A stretch of DNA of 64,000 nucleotides from Bacillus cereus group sp. RP43. GTDB lineage: Bacteria; Bacillota; Bacilli; Bacillales; Bacillaceae_G. The stretch lies in contig NZ_JARVHQ010000001.1 in assembly GCF_040459645.1 (NCBI RefSeq), forward strand, positions 434,001 to 498,000, in the 5' to 3' direction. A model generated the notes under the pieces. It had not been told where the DNA came from. It saw only the letters and a list, made by a program, of their open reading frames with translations, and searched no databases. Positions within the stretch are counted from its first letter, which is position 1. Each line of letters begins with the position of its first letter. Both the position numbers and the translations under genes were made by a program. Below are positions 45,204 to 57,865 of this stretch, piece by piece.

Positions 45204-46016
45204 ATGAAAAAATTATTACTTACAGCACTTATTTCAACTTCAATTCTGGGGTTAGCTGCTTGTGGCGGGAAAGATAAAGATGAAAAGAAACTTGTTGTTG
45301 GTGCTTCTAACGTACCGCACGCTGAAATTTTAGAAAAGGCAAAACCGTTACTTGAGAAAAAAGGAATTGAGTTAGAAATTAAAAAATTCCAAGACTATGT
45401 GTTGCCAAATAAATCGTTAGCGGATAAGGAATTAGATGCAAACTACTTCCAGCACATTCCATATTTAGAAAAAGAGATTAAAGATAAGAAATATGATTTT
45501 GAAATAGCAGGAAAAATTCATTTAGAACCGATTGGTGTGTATTCTCAAAAATATAAGAGCTTAAAAGAGCTTCCAAACGGGGCGACAATTATTATGAGTA
45601 ATTCTGTTACTGATCATGGTCGTGGTTTAGCAATTTTACAAAAAGAAGGCATTTTAAAAATTAAAGACGGAGTAGAGCCAGTTAAAGCGACTCCGAAAGA
45701 TATTGCAGATAATCCGAAAAACTTAAAATTCAAAACAGATATCGAGCCGGGTCTATTGCCACAAGTGTATAACAATAAAGAAGGCGACGCTGTTCTAATT
45801 AACTCTAACTATGCGATTGATGCGAAATTAAACCCAGAAAAAGATGCAATTGCAATTGAAGGCAGTGATTCTCCATATGCTAACATCGTAGCAGTTCGTA
45901 AAGGCGATAAAGATAAAAAAGAGATTAAAGCTCTTGTAGAAGTGCTGCATTCTAAAGAAATTGAAGATTTTATTAATAAAGAATATAAAGGGGCAGTTGT
46001 TCCTGTAAAAGAATAA
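45204..46016 (+). CDS. metQ: methionine-binding lipoprotein MetQ (first copy)
   Basis: A 270-residue lipoprotein of the NlpA family that brings methionine to MetNP. The lipobox is GLAAC (Cys ~20). Motifs: VGASNVPHAEILEKAKPLLEKKGIELEIK and LDANYFQHIPYLEKE. It is followed by a weak terminator and by a second metQ. Confidence 0.94.
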   Translation: MKKLLLTALISTSILGLAACGGKDKDEKKLVVGASNVPHAEILEKAKPLLEKKGIELEIKKFQDYVLPNKSLADKELDANYFQHIPYLEKEIKDKKYDFEIAGKIHLEPIGVYSQKYKSLKELPNGATIIMSNSVTDHGRGLAILQKEGILKIKDGVEPVKATPKDIADNPKNLKFKTDIEPGLLPQVYNNKEGDAVLINSNYAIDAKLNPEKDAIAIEGSDSPYANIVAVRKGDKDKKEIKALVEVLHSKEIEDFINKEYKGAVVPVKE

Positions 46017-46017
46017 T

Positions 46018-46056
46018 CGTTTGAAGAAGGGCTGGTGTATGCCGGCTCTTTTTTCT
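46018..46056 (+). terminator. terminator between metQ copies
   Basis: AAGGGCTGG-TGTAT-GCCGGCTCTT, with G-U pairs, then TTTTTT. It may let part of the transcripts through to metQ2. Confidence 0.65.
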
Positions 46057-46090
46057 AACTACATAACTATAGGGGAGAAGGGGACATCAT

Positions 46091-46897
46091 ATGAAAAAGA
46101 TTATACTGTCAGTTGTTACAGCACTGTCTGTATTTACATTAGCTGCCTGCGGGGGGAAAGAGGAGAATAAGCTTGTCGTTGGAGCTTCTAACGTGCCGCA
46201 CGCTGTTATTTTAGAGAAAGCACAACCGATATTAGAGAAAAAAGGTATTAAATTAGAGATTAAAAAATTCCAGGACTATGTGTTACTAAATAAAGCGTTA
46301 GCGGATAAAGAAATTGATGCGAACTACTTCCAACACATTCCGTATTTAGATAAAGAAATTCAAGAAAAAGGATATAAAATTGTAAACGCAGGAAAAATTC
46401 ATTTAGAGCCAATGGGCATTTATTCTAAGAAATATAAAAGCTTAAAAGATTTGCCAGATGGCGGAACAGTTATTATGAGTAATAACGTTGCAGAGCGCGG
46501 ACGTATGTTAGCACTATTGCAAAAAGGCGGAGTTATTAAACTAAAAGAGGGTGTAGATGTTGTTAAAGCGACAGTAAAAGATGTTGTAGAAAACCCGAAA
46601 AATTTAAAGTTTAAAACAGATGTAGAACCTGGACTTTCACCGAAGCTGTACGAAAACAATGAAGGTGATGCTTTATTTATTAATTCAAACTACGCAATTG
46701 ATGCGAAATTAAATCCAACAAAGGATGCAATTGCAATTGAAGGATCAGACTCTCCTTACGCAAATATTATCGCAGTTCGTAAAGGTGACGAGAAGAAAAA
46801 AGAAATTAAAGAACTAGTTGAAGTATTACATTCAAAAGAAATTCAGGACTTTATTACTAAAGAATATAAAGGTGCTGTACTTCCGGTAAATGAATAA
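46091..46897 (+). CDS. metQ: methionine-binding lipoprotein MetQ (second copy)
   Basis: A 268-residue paralogue of the preceding gene, with lipobox TLAAC. The two are alike through their whole length; differences include LNKALADKEI and an ERGRMLALLQKGGV stretch. This tandem copy has a GGGGAGAAGGGG ribosome-binding site. It may bind a different form, such as D-methionine or methionine sulfoxide. Confidence 0.93.
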   Translation: MKKIILSVVTALSVFTLAACGGKEENKLVVGASNVPHAVILEKAQPILEKKGIKLEIKKFQDYVLLNKALADKEIDANYFQHIPYLDKEIQEKGYKIVNAGKIHLEPMGIYSKKYKSLKDLPDGGTVIMSNNVAERGRMLALLQKGGVIKLKEGVDVVKATVKDVVENPKNLKFKTDVEPGLSPKLYENNEGDALFINSNYAIDAKLNPTKDAIAIEGSDSPYANIIAVRKGDEKKKEIKELVEVLHSKEIQDFITKEYKGAVLPVNE

Positions 46898-46903
46898 GTG
46901 CAG

Positions 46904-46938
46904 GAAAGGACTGGGAAATTCCTAGTTCTTTTTGCTTT
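46904..46938 (+). terminator. terminator after metQ2
   Basis: GGAAAGGACTGGGAAATTCCTAGTTCTTTTTGC: AGGACT.GG pairs with CC.AGTTCT, then T. Confidence 0.65.
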
Positions 46939-47134
46939 ATATAAATAAGAAGAAAGGTGTATCATATAAGGATGCAAGGGAAATACTTATATACATTTGT
47001 GAAAAAATTGTTACATTTTTTCAGCGTTTGCGATATCATTTTATTTGATATAAGATTAGAATGAGAATAAAATGAGAATATGAACGTTTTAGTAATTTTT
47101 AAAATGTATATATAGGATTAATGGAGGTATTGAG

Positions 47135-47920
47135 ATGGCTGGTTCTACATTAACGGTTAAAGACTTACATGTATCAATTGATGGCAAAGAAATTTTAAAG
47201 GGTGTAAACCTTGAAGTAAAAGGTGGAGAAATCCACGCAATTATGGGACCTAACGGAACAGGTAAATCAACTTTATCTTCTGCAATTATGGGTCACCCAA
47301 AGTATGAAGTAACAGAAGGTAGCATCATCATCGACGGTGAAGATGTATTAGAAATGGAAGTAGACGAGCGCGCACAAGCAGGTCTATTCCTAGCAATGCA
47401 ATATCCAAGTGAAATTAGCGGAGTAACAAACGCTGACTTCTTACGTTCTGCAATTAATGCACGTCGTGAAGAAGGCGAAGAAATTTCTCTTATGAAATTT
47501 ATCCGTACGTTAGATAAAAACATGGAATTCCTAGAAATGGATCCAGAAATGGCACAACGTTACTTAAACGAAGGTTTCTCTGGCGGTGAGAAAAAACGTA
47601 ACGAGATTCTTCAATTAATGATGATCGAGCCAAAAATTGCAATCTTAGACGAAATCGACTCAGGTCTTGATATCGATGCATTAAAAGTTGTATCTAAAGG
47701 TATTAACCAAATGCGCGGCGAAGAGTTCGGTTGCCTAATGATTACGCATTACCAACGTTTATTAAACTACATCACTCCAGATTTCGTTCACGTTATGATG
47801 AACGGTCGTATCGTTAAATCTGGTGGCCCTGAGCTTGCACAACGTCTAGAAGCTGAAGGTTACGACTGGATTAAAAAAGAATTAGGTATTGAAGACGAAA
47901 CAGCAGAGCAAGAAGCGTAA
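47135..47920 (+). CDS. sufC: Fe-S assembly ATPase SufC
   Basis: A 261-residue ABC-type ATPase of the SufBCD scaffold. Walker A is MGPNGTGKSTL, signature FSGGEKKR, Walker B IAILDEIDSGLDIDAL. It is the first gene of sufCDSUB, the only general Fe-S system in Bacillus, and has a ~235 bp upstream region. ATGGAGGT precedes the ATG. Confidence 0.97.
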   Translation: MAGSTLTVKDLHVSIDGKEILKGVNLEVKGGEIHAIMGPNGTGKSTLSSAIMGHPKYEVTEGSIIIDGEDVLEMEVDERAQAGLFLAMQYPSEISGVTNADFLRSAINARREEGEEISLMKFIRTLDKNMEFLEMDPEMAQRYLNEGFSGGEKKRNEILQLMMIEPKIAILDEIDSGLDIDALKVVSKGINQMRGEEFGCLMITHYQRLLNYITPDFVHVMMNGRIVKSGGPELAQRLEAEGYDWIKKELGIEDETAEQEA

Positions 47921-47935
47921 GAGAGGAGCATAAAC

Positions 47936-50869
<2,934 letters not shown>

Positions 50870-50917
50870 TGTTAAAAGTTCCTAAAAACGAGGTTATATA
50901 AGGAGGGACACACCAAC

Positions 50918-52315
50918 ATGGCGAAGCAACTGCCAGATATCGGCGATTATAAGTATGGTTTCAAAGACAAAGACGTTTCGATTTTCCGTGCTGGACGCGG
51001 TTTAACAAAAGAGATCGTTGAAGAGATTTCACGTATGAAAGAAGAACCACAGTGGATGTTAGACTTCCGTTTAAAATCACTGGATAAGTTCTATGAAATG
51101 CCAATGCCACAATGGGGCGGCGACTTAAACGACTTAGATTTCGATGAAATTACGTACTACGTAAAACCATCTGAGAAATCGGAGAAGTCTTGGGATGAAG
51201 TACCTGAGGAAATTAAAGCGACATTTGATAAATTAGGTATTCCTGAAGCTGAGCAAAAATATTTAGCTGGTGTATCTGCACAGTACGAATCTGAAGTTGT
51301 ATACCACAACATGAAAGAAGACCTAGAAGCTCTAGGAATCGTCTTCAAAGATACAGATAGCGCATTAAAAGAGAACGAAGATATTTTCCGCGAGCATTTC
51401 GGAAAAATAATCCCACCAACAGACAACAAATTCTCTGCATTAAACTCTGCAGTTTGGTCTGGTGGATCATTCATCTACGTTCCAAAAGGTATTAAAGTTG
51501 ATACACCACTTCAAGCGTATTTCCGTATTAACTCTGAAAATATGGGACAATTCGAGCGTACGCTTATCATCGTAGACGAAGGCGCGCATGTACACTACGT
51601 AGAAGGTTGTACAGCACCTGTTTACACAACTAACTCACTTCATAGTGCAGTAGTTGAAATCATCATTAAGAAAGATGCATATTGCCGTTATACAACAATC
51701 CAAAACTGGGCGAACAACGTATACAACCTAGTTACAAAACGTGCGGTTTGTGAAGAAAACGCAACGATGGAATGGATTGACGGTAACATCGGATCTAAAT
51801 TAACGATGAAATACCCAGCAGTTATCTTAAAAGGCGAAGGCGCTCGTGGTTTAACATTATCTATCGCGATTGCTGGTAAAGGCCAACACCAAGATGCTGG
51901 TGCGAAAATGATTCACTTAGCACCAAACACATCTTCAACAATCGTTTCTAAATCGATTGCGAAGCATGGTGGTAAAGTAACTTACCGTGGTATTGTACAA
52001 TTCGGACCAAAAGCGAAAAACTCTCGTTCTAACATCGAGTGTGACACGTTAATCATGGATAACCAGTCTACATCTGATACAATTCCTTATAACGAAATCA
52101 AAAACGATTACGTTTCACTTGAGCATGAAGCGAAAGTATCTAAAGTATCAGAAGAACAATTATTCTACCTAATGAGCCGCGGTATTTCTGAGCAAGAAGC
52201 TACAGAAATGATCGTAATGGGCTTCATCGAGCCATTCACTCGCGAACTTCCAATGGAATACGCAGTTGAAATGAACCGCCTAATCAAGTTTGAGATGGAA
52301 GGTTCTATTGGTTAA
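50918..52315 (+). CDS. sufB: Fe-S assembly scaffold SufB
   Basis: A 465-residue protein, the cluster-carrying scaffold. Features: [32 protein letters not shown] with the conserved Cys, [22 protein letters not shown], and [13 protein letters not shown]. Codon use is that of a highly expressed gene. AGGAGGGACA precedes the ATG. It ends the suf operon, 6 bp before a hairpin repeat. Confidence 0.97.
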   Translation: MAKQLPDIGDYKYGFKDKDVSIFRAGRGLTKEIVEEISRMKEEPQWMLDFRLKSLDKFYEMPMPQWGGDLNDLDFDEITYYVKPSEKSEKSWDEVPEEIKATFDKLGIPEAEQKYLAGVSAQYESEVVYHNMKEDLEALGIVFKDTDSALKENEDIFREHFGKIIPPTDNKFSALNSAVWSGGSFIYVPKGIKVDTPLQAYFRINSENMGQFERTLIIVDEGAHVHYVEGCTAPVYTTNSLHSAVVEIIIKKDAYCRYTTIQNWANNVYNLVTKRAVCEENATMEWIDGNIGSKLTMKYPAVILKGEGARGLTLSIAIAGKGQHQDAGAKMIHLAPNTSSTIVSKSIAKHGGKVTYRGIVQFGPKAKNSRSNIECDTLIMDNQSTSDTIPYNEIKNDYVSLEHEAKVSKVSEEQLFYLMSRGISEQEATEMIVMGFIEPFTRELPMEYAVEMNRLIKFEMEGSIG

Positions 52316-52320
52316 TATAT

Positions 52321-52438
52321 AAAAGTGGAAGCGGCTCGTTCAGAATGTGAGGGGGATGGAGCTTCTGACGTAGAGGCGCTTTTTGCCTCATAGGAAGAAG
52401 TGAAGCCACCGAACATTCTAGCCGCTGGAACTGGATAA
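52321..52438 (+). repeat. ~120 bp hairpin repeat after sufB
   Basis: A forward copy: GCGGCTCGTTCAGAATGTG ... ACATTCTAGCCGC. It lies between the sufB stop and the terminator at 52453, so it is probably carried on the suf mRNA 3' end. Confidence 0.88.
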
Positions 52439-52452
52439 TATATGTATGAAGA

Positions 52453-52481
52453 AAGCGCCCTGCTGTGCAGGGCGCTTTTTG
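52453..52481 (+). terminator. suf operon terminator
   Basis: AAGCGCCCTG and CAGGGCGCTT pair with a short CTGTG loop, then TTT. Confidence 0.88.
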
Positions 52482-52532
52482 TGTTGTGTATTCGGGTTCG
52501 GGCAGGGATACCAAGGTGGGTGTCTAACTAAA

Positions 52533-52628
52533 TATATCAACGATTTTTCAAATATATCGATCATAACTCGGAATATATCAACGATTATTTCAATATATCG
52601 ACGTTTCGACAAGGAATATCGATTTATC
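52533..52628 (-). repeat. array of TATATC motifs at 20/21 bp spacing
   Basis: TATATC (AATATC in the last) starts at 52533, 52553, 52574, 52594 and 52615: intervals 20, 21, 20, 21. The word continues AACGATTTTTC, GATCAT, AACGATTATTTC, GACGTTTCG. A partial TTTATCGAC lies 8 bp beyond the last. It is the reverse complement of the array at 12023. It lies in the 685 bp sufB-yunD gap; the rest (52640-52980) shows no gene. Confidence 0.85.
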
Positions 52629-53000
52629 GACAAAGTAAGACAAAATAAATTCCTCATATACCCCCTCAACATTTTATATGAAAAGAGATCGACTAGTGGT
52701 AAGACAAAGATACTGACAAACTCTTCAGAGAATCCGCTAAACCACTCGGAAAAACCAAAAAACCCCCCTCTGTTAAACTTTTTGACAAACCCGCCAATCC
52801 CCAAATCAAGCGCTCCACTATCTAGAATCCTTTCGCACACTAGAAAAAACAAAAGTTTTCCATATTAAAAGGGCAATCTTTTGCTTTTTCTTATAATGCG
52901 AGTACAATGTAGAATAGCAAGAAAAGACGAAAAGTATTTACAGGATTATTGCGTACGTGTAGCGTAAATGGCAGTAAGGAACTGAGAGGAGGTTTTTTCT

Positions 53001-54416
53001 CTGAATATAAATAAAGAAACGATCATCCACCTTTATCATACAAACGATATACATAGTCATTTTGAAAATTGGCCGCAAATTTCTCGGTTTGTACTAGGGG
53101 AGAAAAAGCGAAGACAGGAAGCGGGAGAGTCCGTTTTAACTGTGGATATTGGCGATCATGTGGATCGTTTTCATAGTATTTCGGAAGCGACAAATGGGCT
53201 TGGGAATACGAAGCTTTTAAATGAGGCGTTATATGATTATGTAACGATCGGAAATAATGAAGGAATTACATTAGCGAAGGAGCATTTGAATCGTCTGTAT
53301 GATGATGCTGGGTTTGAGGTGCTCGTAGCGAATTTATTTGAAAAAGAGGGTGTACGTCCGGCGTGGGCGAAGCCTTATAAATTACATACAACGACAGATG
53401 GGATTACGATTGCCTTTATTGGATTAACGGTAGCTTATCCAGAGTTTTATCATATGTTAGATTGGCATATTGAAGATCCAATCATCCATTTAGAGTCTAT
53501 TTTAGAAGAAGTTAAGGATACAGCTCACATTACGGTTGTGCTTTCTCATCTTGGAAAAAGTATGGATGAGTATATGGCGGAGCATTATGATATAGATGTT
53601 ATTTTAGGGGCACATACGCACCATTTATTTGAGCGTGGCGTTCTTGTAAACGATACTTTGCTTTGCTGTTGTGAAAAGTGGGGACATTACGTCGGTCACG
53701 TTCAGCTTACTGTGGATAAAGAGACGAAGAGACTGTTAAAAAAAGACGGTAGAGCGATTAAGGCAGAACGGTTAGGTGCTTATAGCGAGCCGTTATCCAC
53801 AATTGAAATGCTAAAGGAAGAAAGTAAACAGATAATGGCTGAGCCTGTCGTTCATTTAAAAGAATCATTGCCAGTTGATTGGTTTAAGGAGACGACGTTT
53901 TCTCATATGTTGGCAAGTGCGCTTAAAGAGTGGTGTGATGCGGATGTTGGGATGGTGAACGCTGGTGTGCTTCTTGAGGGATTAAATGAAGGTGTTGTGA
54001 CGCGCGGAGATATTCATCGAATTTGTCCACATCCAATTAATCCATGTCTATTAAAAGTACCAGGGAAAACGTTAAGAGAAGTTATTTTGAAAGCACGCCG
54101 CCCGAATATGGAGAATCTTGAGGTGAAAGGATTCGGATTTCGTGGGAAAGTAATGGGGAAAATGATTTACGATGGTTTGGAAGTGATTCCAGATATGATT
54201 CCGGGGAATAAAATTTTACTGGAGGATGTATTGATTAACGGCGAATCGCTGGAATTAGACCGTATATATACGGTAGGAACGATTGATATGTTTACATTCG
54301 GATACTTATACCCAGAGCTATCCACACTTTCTGACAAACAATATTATATGCCAGAATTACTTAGAGATGTGTTAACAGACATGTTGATAACTTATACATC
54401 TTCAGTCAAACTATAG
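53001..54416 (+). CDS. yunD: YunD-like metallophosphatase / 5'-nucleotidase
   Basis: A ~471-residue protein of the 5'-nucleotidase family. N-terminal metallophosphoesterase: LYHTNDIHSHFENW, DIGDHVDR, GNNEG, and GAHTHHLFERG. A C-terminal nucleotidase domain follows (GMVNAGVLLEGLNEGVVTRGDI). The reading frame continues to 53001, where AGGAGG and an 8-base spacer precede CTG; without that part the first metal motif would be lost. No ATG, GTG or TTG in frame fits before 53142. I therefore place a rare CTG start here. It has no signal peptide. Confidence 0.85.
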   Translation: MNINKETIIHLYHTNDIHSHFENWPQISRFVLGEKKRRQEAGESVLTVDIGDHVDRFHSISEATNGLGNTKLLNEALYDYVTIGNNEGITLAKEHLNRLYDDAGFEVLVANLFEKEGVRPAWAKPYKLHTTTDGITIAFIGLTVAYPEFYHMLDWHIEDPIIHLESILEEVKDTAHITVVLSHLGKSMDEYMAEHYDIDVILGAHTHHLFERGVLVNDTLLCCCEKWGHYVGHVQLTVDKETKRLLKKDGRAIKAERLGAYSEPLSTIEMLKEESKQIMAEPVVHLKESLPVDWFKETTFSHMLASALKEWCDADVGMVNAGVLLEGLNEGVVTRGDIHRICPHPINPCLLKVPGKTLREVILKARRPNMENLEVKGFGFRGKVMGKMIYDGLEVIPDMIPGNKILLEDVLINGESLELDRIYTVGTIDMFTFGYLYPELSTLSDKQYYMPELLRDVLTDMLITYTSSVKL

Positions 54417-54481
54417 GCTAGTTAACTTGTAACACTCATTTTTCTCTTGTCATAAAGATAAGAAAGAGAGGAGTGTGAACT

Positions 54482-54784
54482 ATGGTTAATATAGAGCCAA
54501 TTATAATTGATAACTATACGTTCATTGCTGTTAGCGTCAAACTTCCAAAGACAAATTTGCTAGCTGTAATGAGCGATAAAGGATATATTATGTGCGGTGC
54601 TTTAGATGTAGGTCTTCTAAATGAGAAATTAGGTGATCGAGGAATTATTGCTGGCCGTGCGGTTGGTGTAAGAACGATTGAACAGCTTCTTGAAGCACCG
54701 CTGGAATCAGTAACAATTGAAGCCGAAGCTTTAGGCATTCCGGTAGGCACAATCGGAAAAGATGCACTATTAAAAATGAGATAA
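54482..54784 (+). CDS. yunC: YunC-family DUF1805 protein
   Basis: A 100-residue protein. The DUF1805 pattern is seen in LLAVMSDKGYIMCGALDVGLLNEKLGDRGIIAGRAVGVRTIEQLL. Function unknown. It lies between yunD and yunB as in B. subtilis. AGAGAGGAGTG precedes the start. Confidence 0.92.
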   Translation: MVNIEPIIIDNYTFIAVSVKLPKTNLLAVMSDKGYIMCGALDVGLLNEKLGDRGIIAGRAVGVRTIEQLLEAPLESVTIEAEALGIPVGTIGKDALLKMR

Positions 54785-54839
54785 GCATATATCGTCCCTC
54801 TTTCTTGCATAGAAATAATATAAGAAGGAGGGTTTTCTT

Positions 54840-55571
54840 ATGAGCATATTTCGTTCGAAAAATTCGCGGTTTCGAAGGGGACCGATTTCCTTTCGGTATA
54901 TACTGCTTATTTCGTTTATCATTTTTATCATAATGGTAGTTCAAGGATTATGGATTGTAAATAAAAGTATTCAGCCAACATTAATTAAGTATGGGGAAAC
55001 AGAGACGCATAAAATGGCAACAGCAGTTATGACGAAAGCGGTAAAAGACCGAATTAATGAAGGGTTTGATGTAGATTCATTAATGAAAGTACAAACGGAT
55101 AGGAACGGGAAGGTATCTACAATTGATTTAAATACAAAACAAGTAAATGAAATATTAACATCGACTACTGCATACATAGAAAAATATTTACAACAAGTAG
55201 AAAAAGGGGATACGAAAGCACTTGGTATTTTTGAAGAGAATGGGGTATCTATGTCAGTTCCTTTTGGGCGCATAACTGATAATGCGCTTCTTGGTAATAT
55301 AGGACCGGATATTCCGATTAATTTTACGCCAATTGGTCATGTGAATACGGATATTAAACAGTTAGTTGAGCCACAAGGAATTAATAATACAGCGATCAAA
55401 ATTATTATGGAAGTGGAAGTGACGTTACAAGTTATGATTCCGTTACGCACGAAAGAAATTAAGGTGAAGCAAAACATTCCGATTGCAACGCGCATCGTTC
55501 AAGGTGAGGTGCCTACTTATTACGGAAGTGGCGGGGTTGTTGTACCAGATAAAAAGAAAACGGATAGTTAG
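54840..55571 (+). CDS. yunB: sporulation protein YunB
   Basis: A 243-residue single-pass membrane protein (helix ~20-40). The C-terminal domain has SVPFGRITDNALLGNIGPDIPI. B. subtilis YunB is made in the mother cell and its loss impairs sporulation. AGGAGGG precedes the ATG. A bcr1 copy follows 5 bp after the stop. Confidence 0.92.
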   Translation: MSIFRSKNSRFRRGPISFRYILLISFIIFIIMVVQGLWIVNKSIQPTLIKYGETETHKMATAVMTKAVKDRINEGFDVDSLMKVQTDRNGKVSTIDLNTKQVNEILTSTTAYIEKYLQQVEKGDTKALGIFEENGVSMSVPFGRITDNALLGNIGPDIPINFTPIGHVNTDIKQLVEPQGINNTAIKIIMEVEVTLQVMIPLRTKEIKVKQNIPIATRIVQGEVPTYYGSGGVVVPDKKKTDS

Positions 55572-55576
55572 TGAAT

Positions 55577-55732
55577 ATAAAGTGAAACTTTAATCAGTGG
55601 GGGGCTTCGTCCCCCACTGATTATTAGCCTTCACCAATCGGGCTTTTACGGGCAGCCAGACCCCCACCGAACTTCTTTGCCTTCGCTGAATTTTGAGGTA
55701 GGGGTCTTACTGCCCGCAAATAGTGGGATAAA
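55577..55732 (+). repeat. bcr1-type repeat, copy 4
   Basis: This 156 bp copy has ATAAA at 55577-55581 and 55728-55732. It fills the space between yunB and the terminator shared with lytH. Confidence 0.9.
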
Positions 55733-55735
55733 AAA

Positions 55736-55767
55736 TAACCGTAGCAATTCGCTACGGTTATCGTTTT
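55736..55767. terminator. bidirectional terminator yunB / lytH
   Basis: AACCGTAGC pairs with GCTACGGTT around AATTC, with A run before and TCGTTTTG after. It overlaps the lytH stop. Confidence 0.85.
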
Positions 55768-56741
55768 GTATTTGCTCGTTCTTTTCGTTCCCAAAGGCTT
55801 AAATGCATATATGGATCGAAAGCCCATTCTGTATAGCCATTGTCTTTATACATGCCGAAATGTAAGTGGGGCGGGAATTTTCCAGCTGTGCCAGGAGGAC
55901 CATAACCAGTACTACCGACAAATCCGATTACTTTTCCTGGCTCGACAATTTGTCCGAGCTGTATTTCCTTAGAGAACCCGCCTAAATGAGCGTAATAGTG
56001 ATAATTATTATGAAGGTCACGAATACCAATGCGCCATCCGCCAAGACGATTCCATCCTTTTGTTTCAATAACGCCATAGCAAGTTGATCGTACTGGTACG
56101 CCATATCCAGCAAAAATATCGGTTCCTTCATGAATCCTCCTGCCGCCAAAGCTTCTACCAGCACCGAAAGTACTACGGTAGCTATGATCACTACGAATTG
56201 GGAGAGGGAAAGCATTTCCTTCTAAATTAATACGTCCATAATGTTTATAAATTCGGGCGTATTCTGTAATTAATTCAACTGTTTTTGCACGTCTATAATA
56301 TTCCCAAAGCATAATGTTAATATGGTCTTCTGACGTTCCTTGTTTCTTTAAAATAGTTGCTGCTGTATGCAGAAGATCACGGTCGTTATTTGAATTTGCA
56401 AATCCATCTTTGTCACCATCTAAACCCATTCCGCCAAATAGAGAAATCGTATGGGGGAGAGTATCGTTACTATTAACAGGTCCAGCCCATATTTCAGGTT
56501 TGAAATAAAGGGAAATGATGGCATCTGGTTTTTTCGGAATATCCTTTCTTACGCTCCGTATGTTTCTTTCGTATTGATCCATTGCAGCTAAGTAATACCA
56601 CGGAATGCCTGAAGATTGCTCAGTTTCTTTATATAGTGCCATGCGCTTTTCATATATGCTTTGCTGATTATCTTCACCGTAAGCGATGTTTTGGTGGAGA
56701 AGAAAGCAAATCGAAAGCAAAAGAGAAATTTTTCGAAGCAT
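55758..56741 (-). CDS. lytH: sporulation M23 endopeptidase LytH
   Basis: A 327-residue secreted peptidase. A signal peptide (1-22) is followed by a helical domain (~30-190) and a C-terminal LytM/M23 domain with zinc ligands in RRIHEGTDIFA and PHLHFGMY. B. subtilis LytH (YunA) trims tetrapeptides to single L-Ala in spore cortex. Start ATG 56741 follows AAAGGAGTC; the longer frame upstream is unlikely. Confidence 0.92.
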   Translation of the reverse strand: MLRKISLLLSICFLLHQNIAYGEDNQQSIYEKRMALYKETEQSSGIPWYYLAAMDQYERNIRSVRKDIPKKPDAIISLYFKPEIWAGPVNSNDTLPHTISLFGGMGLDGDKDGFANSNNDRDLLHTAATILKKQGTSEDHINIMLWEYYRRAKTVELITEYARIYKHYGRINLEGNAFPLPIRSDHSYRSTFGAGRSFGGRRIHEGTDIFAGYGVPVRSTCYGVIETKGWNRLGGWRIGIRDLHNNYHYYAHLGGFSKEIQLGQIVEPGKVIGFVGSTGYGPPGTAGKFPPHLHFGMYKDNGYTEWAFDPYMHLSLWERKERANTKR

Positions 56742-56930
56742 GAAATAGACTCCTTTCACAACATCACTCTTTTTAGTGTGGGATATACGGAGTATTTCAT
56801 TATAGGGAACGATTGGAAAAAATCTTAGAATCTTCATTTGAGCAAATCGCTTTCATACGTTAGAATAGATATGTTACATTGAAAGAAGCGAACACGGTAA
56901 ACTATTTCATATTGTGCGGAGTTGATAACC

Positions 56931-57827
56931 ATGACAAAACAAACAGAATATAAGCGCAAGCCCGAATGGTTGAAAATTAAGTTAAACACGAATGAAAACT
57001 ATACAGGCTTAAAGAAAATGATGCGTTCTAAGAATCTTCATACAGTTTGTGAAGAAGCGAAATGTCCGAATATTCATGAATGCTGGGCTGTAAGGAAAAC
57101 AGCAACATTTATGATCTTAGGTGCGGTTTGTACACGTGCTTGTCGTTTTTGTGCGGTTAAAACAGGCTTACCAACTGAGCTTGATTTACAAGAACCAGAA
57201 CGCGTAGCAGATTCTGTAGTACAAATGGGCTTAAAGCACGTTGTTATAACAGCGGTTGCACGTGATGATTTAAAAGACGGGGGAGCAGCTGTTTTCGCTG
57301 AAACAGTACGCGCTGTACGTCGTAAAAATCCATTCACGTCTATCGAAGTATTACCATCTGATATGGGTGGGGTAGAAGAAAACTTAAAAATGTTAATGGA
57401 TGCAAAACCAGATATTTTGAACCATAACATTGAAACAGTACGTCGATTATCTAACCGAGTTCGCGCTAGAGCAAAATATGACCGTTCATTAGAGTTTTTA
57501 CGTCGAGCAAAAGAAATGCAGCCTGATATTCCAACTAAATCGAGCATTATGGTGGGCTTAGGTGAAACGAGAGAAGATTTAATTGAAGCAATGGATGACT
57601 TACGTGCAAACAATGTGGATATTTTAACTCTTGGACAATACCTACAACCATCTAAGAAGCATTTACCAGTTCTTAAATATTATCCACCAGCAGAATTTGC
57701 AGAGCTTAAAGAAATTGCACTTAGCAAAGGATTTAGCCACTGTGAAGCTGGTCCACTTGTACGTTCTTCTTATCATGCGGACGAGCAAGTACGTTCTGCA
57801 AAAGAAAAAGTGGCAGAAGCGAAATAA
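56931..57827 (+). CDS. lipA: lipoyl synthase
   Basis: A 298-residue radical-SAM enzyme that inserts two sulfurs into octanoyl-GcvH or E2 proteins. Two Fe-S clusters: [12 protein letters not shown] (auxiliary) and CTRACRFC (radical SAM CxxxCxxC), with the C-terminal RSSYHA serine as third auxiliary ligand. It links with gcvH and suf elsewhere in the window. ATG 56931 has only a weak ribosome-binding site (GCGGAGTTG). Confidence 0.97.
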   Translation: MTKQTEYKRKPEWLKIKLNTNENYTGLKKMMRSKNLHTVCEEAKCPNIHECWAVRKTATFMILGAVCTRACRFCAVKTGLPTELDLQEPERVADSVVQMGLKHVVITAVARDDLKDGGAAVFAETVRAVRRKNPFTSIEVLPSDMGGVEENLKMLMDAKPDILNHNIETVRRLSNRVRARAKYDRSLEFLRRAKEMQPDIPTKSSIMVGLGETREDLIEAMDDLRANNVDILTLGQYLQPSKKHLPVLKYYPPAEFAELKEIALSKGFSHCEAGPLVRSSYHADEQVRSAKEKVAEAK

Positions 57828-57831
57828 AGAA

Positions 57832-57865
57832 AAAAGAGAGCTAATGATTAGCTCTCTTTTTTCTT
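57832..57865. terminator. bidirectional terminator lipA / ybaK-like
   Basis: AAAAAGAGAGCTAA pairs with TTAGCTCTCTTTTT around TGA-like loop bases. It overlaps the end of the next gene. Confidence 0.88.

Noticed and set aside
43498..46897. Considered a glycine betaine or general amino acid ABC system
   Set aside because: The NIL domain on the ATPase, NlpA-type binding proteins and the SAM riboswitch all point to methionine.
46975..47110. Possible Fur box before sufC (AATGAGAATAAAATGAGAAT)
   Set aside because: It does not fit the 7-1-7 Fur inverted repeat well; it is an AT-rich direct repetition.
52446..52868. 140- and 144-codon frames on both strands after sufB
   Set aside because: They cover a terminator and the TATATC array, lack ribosome-binding sites and have odd composition (runs of I, S, N).
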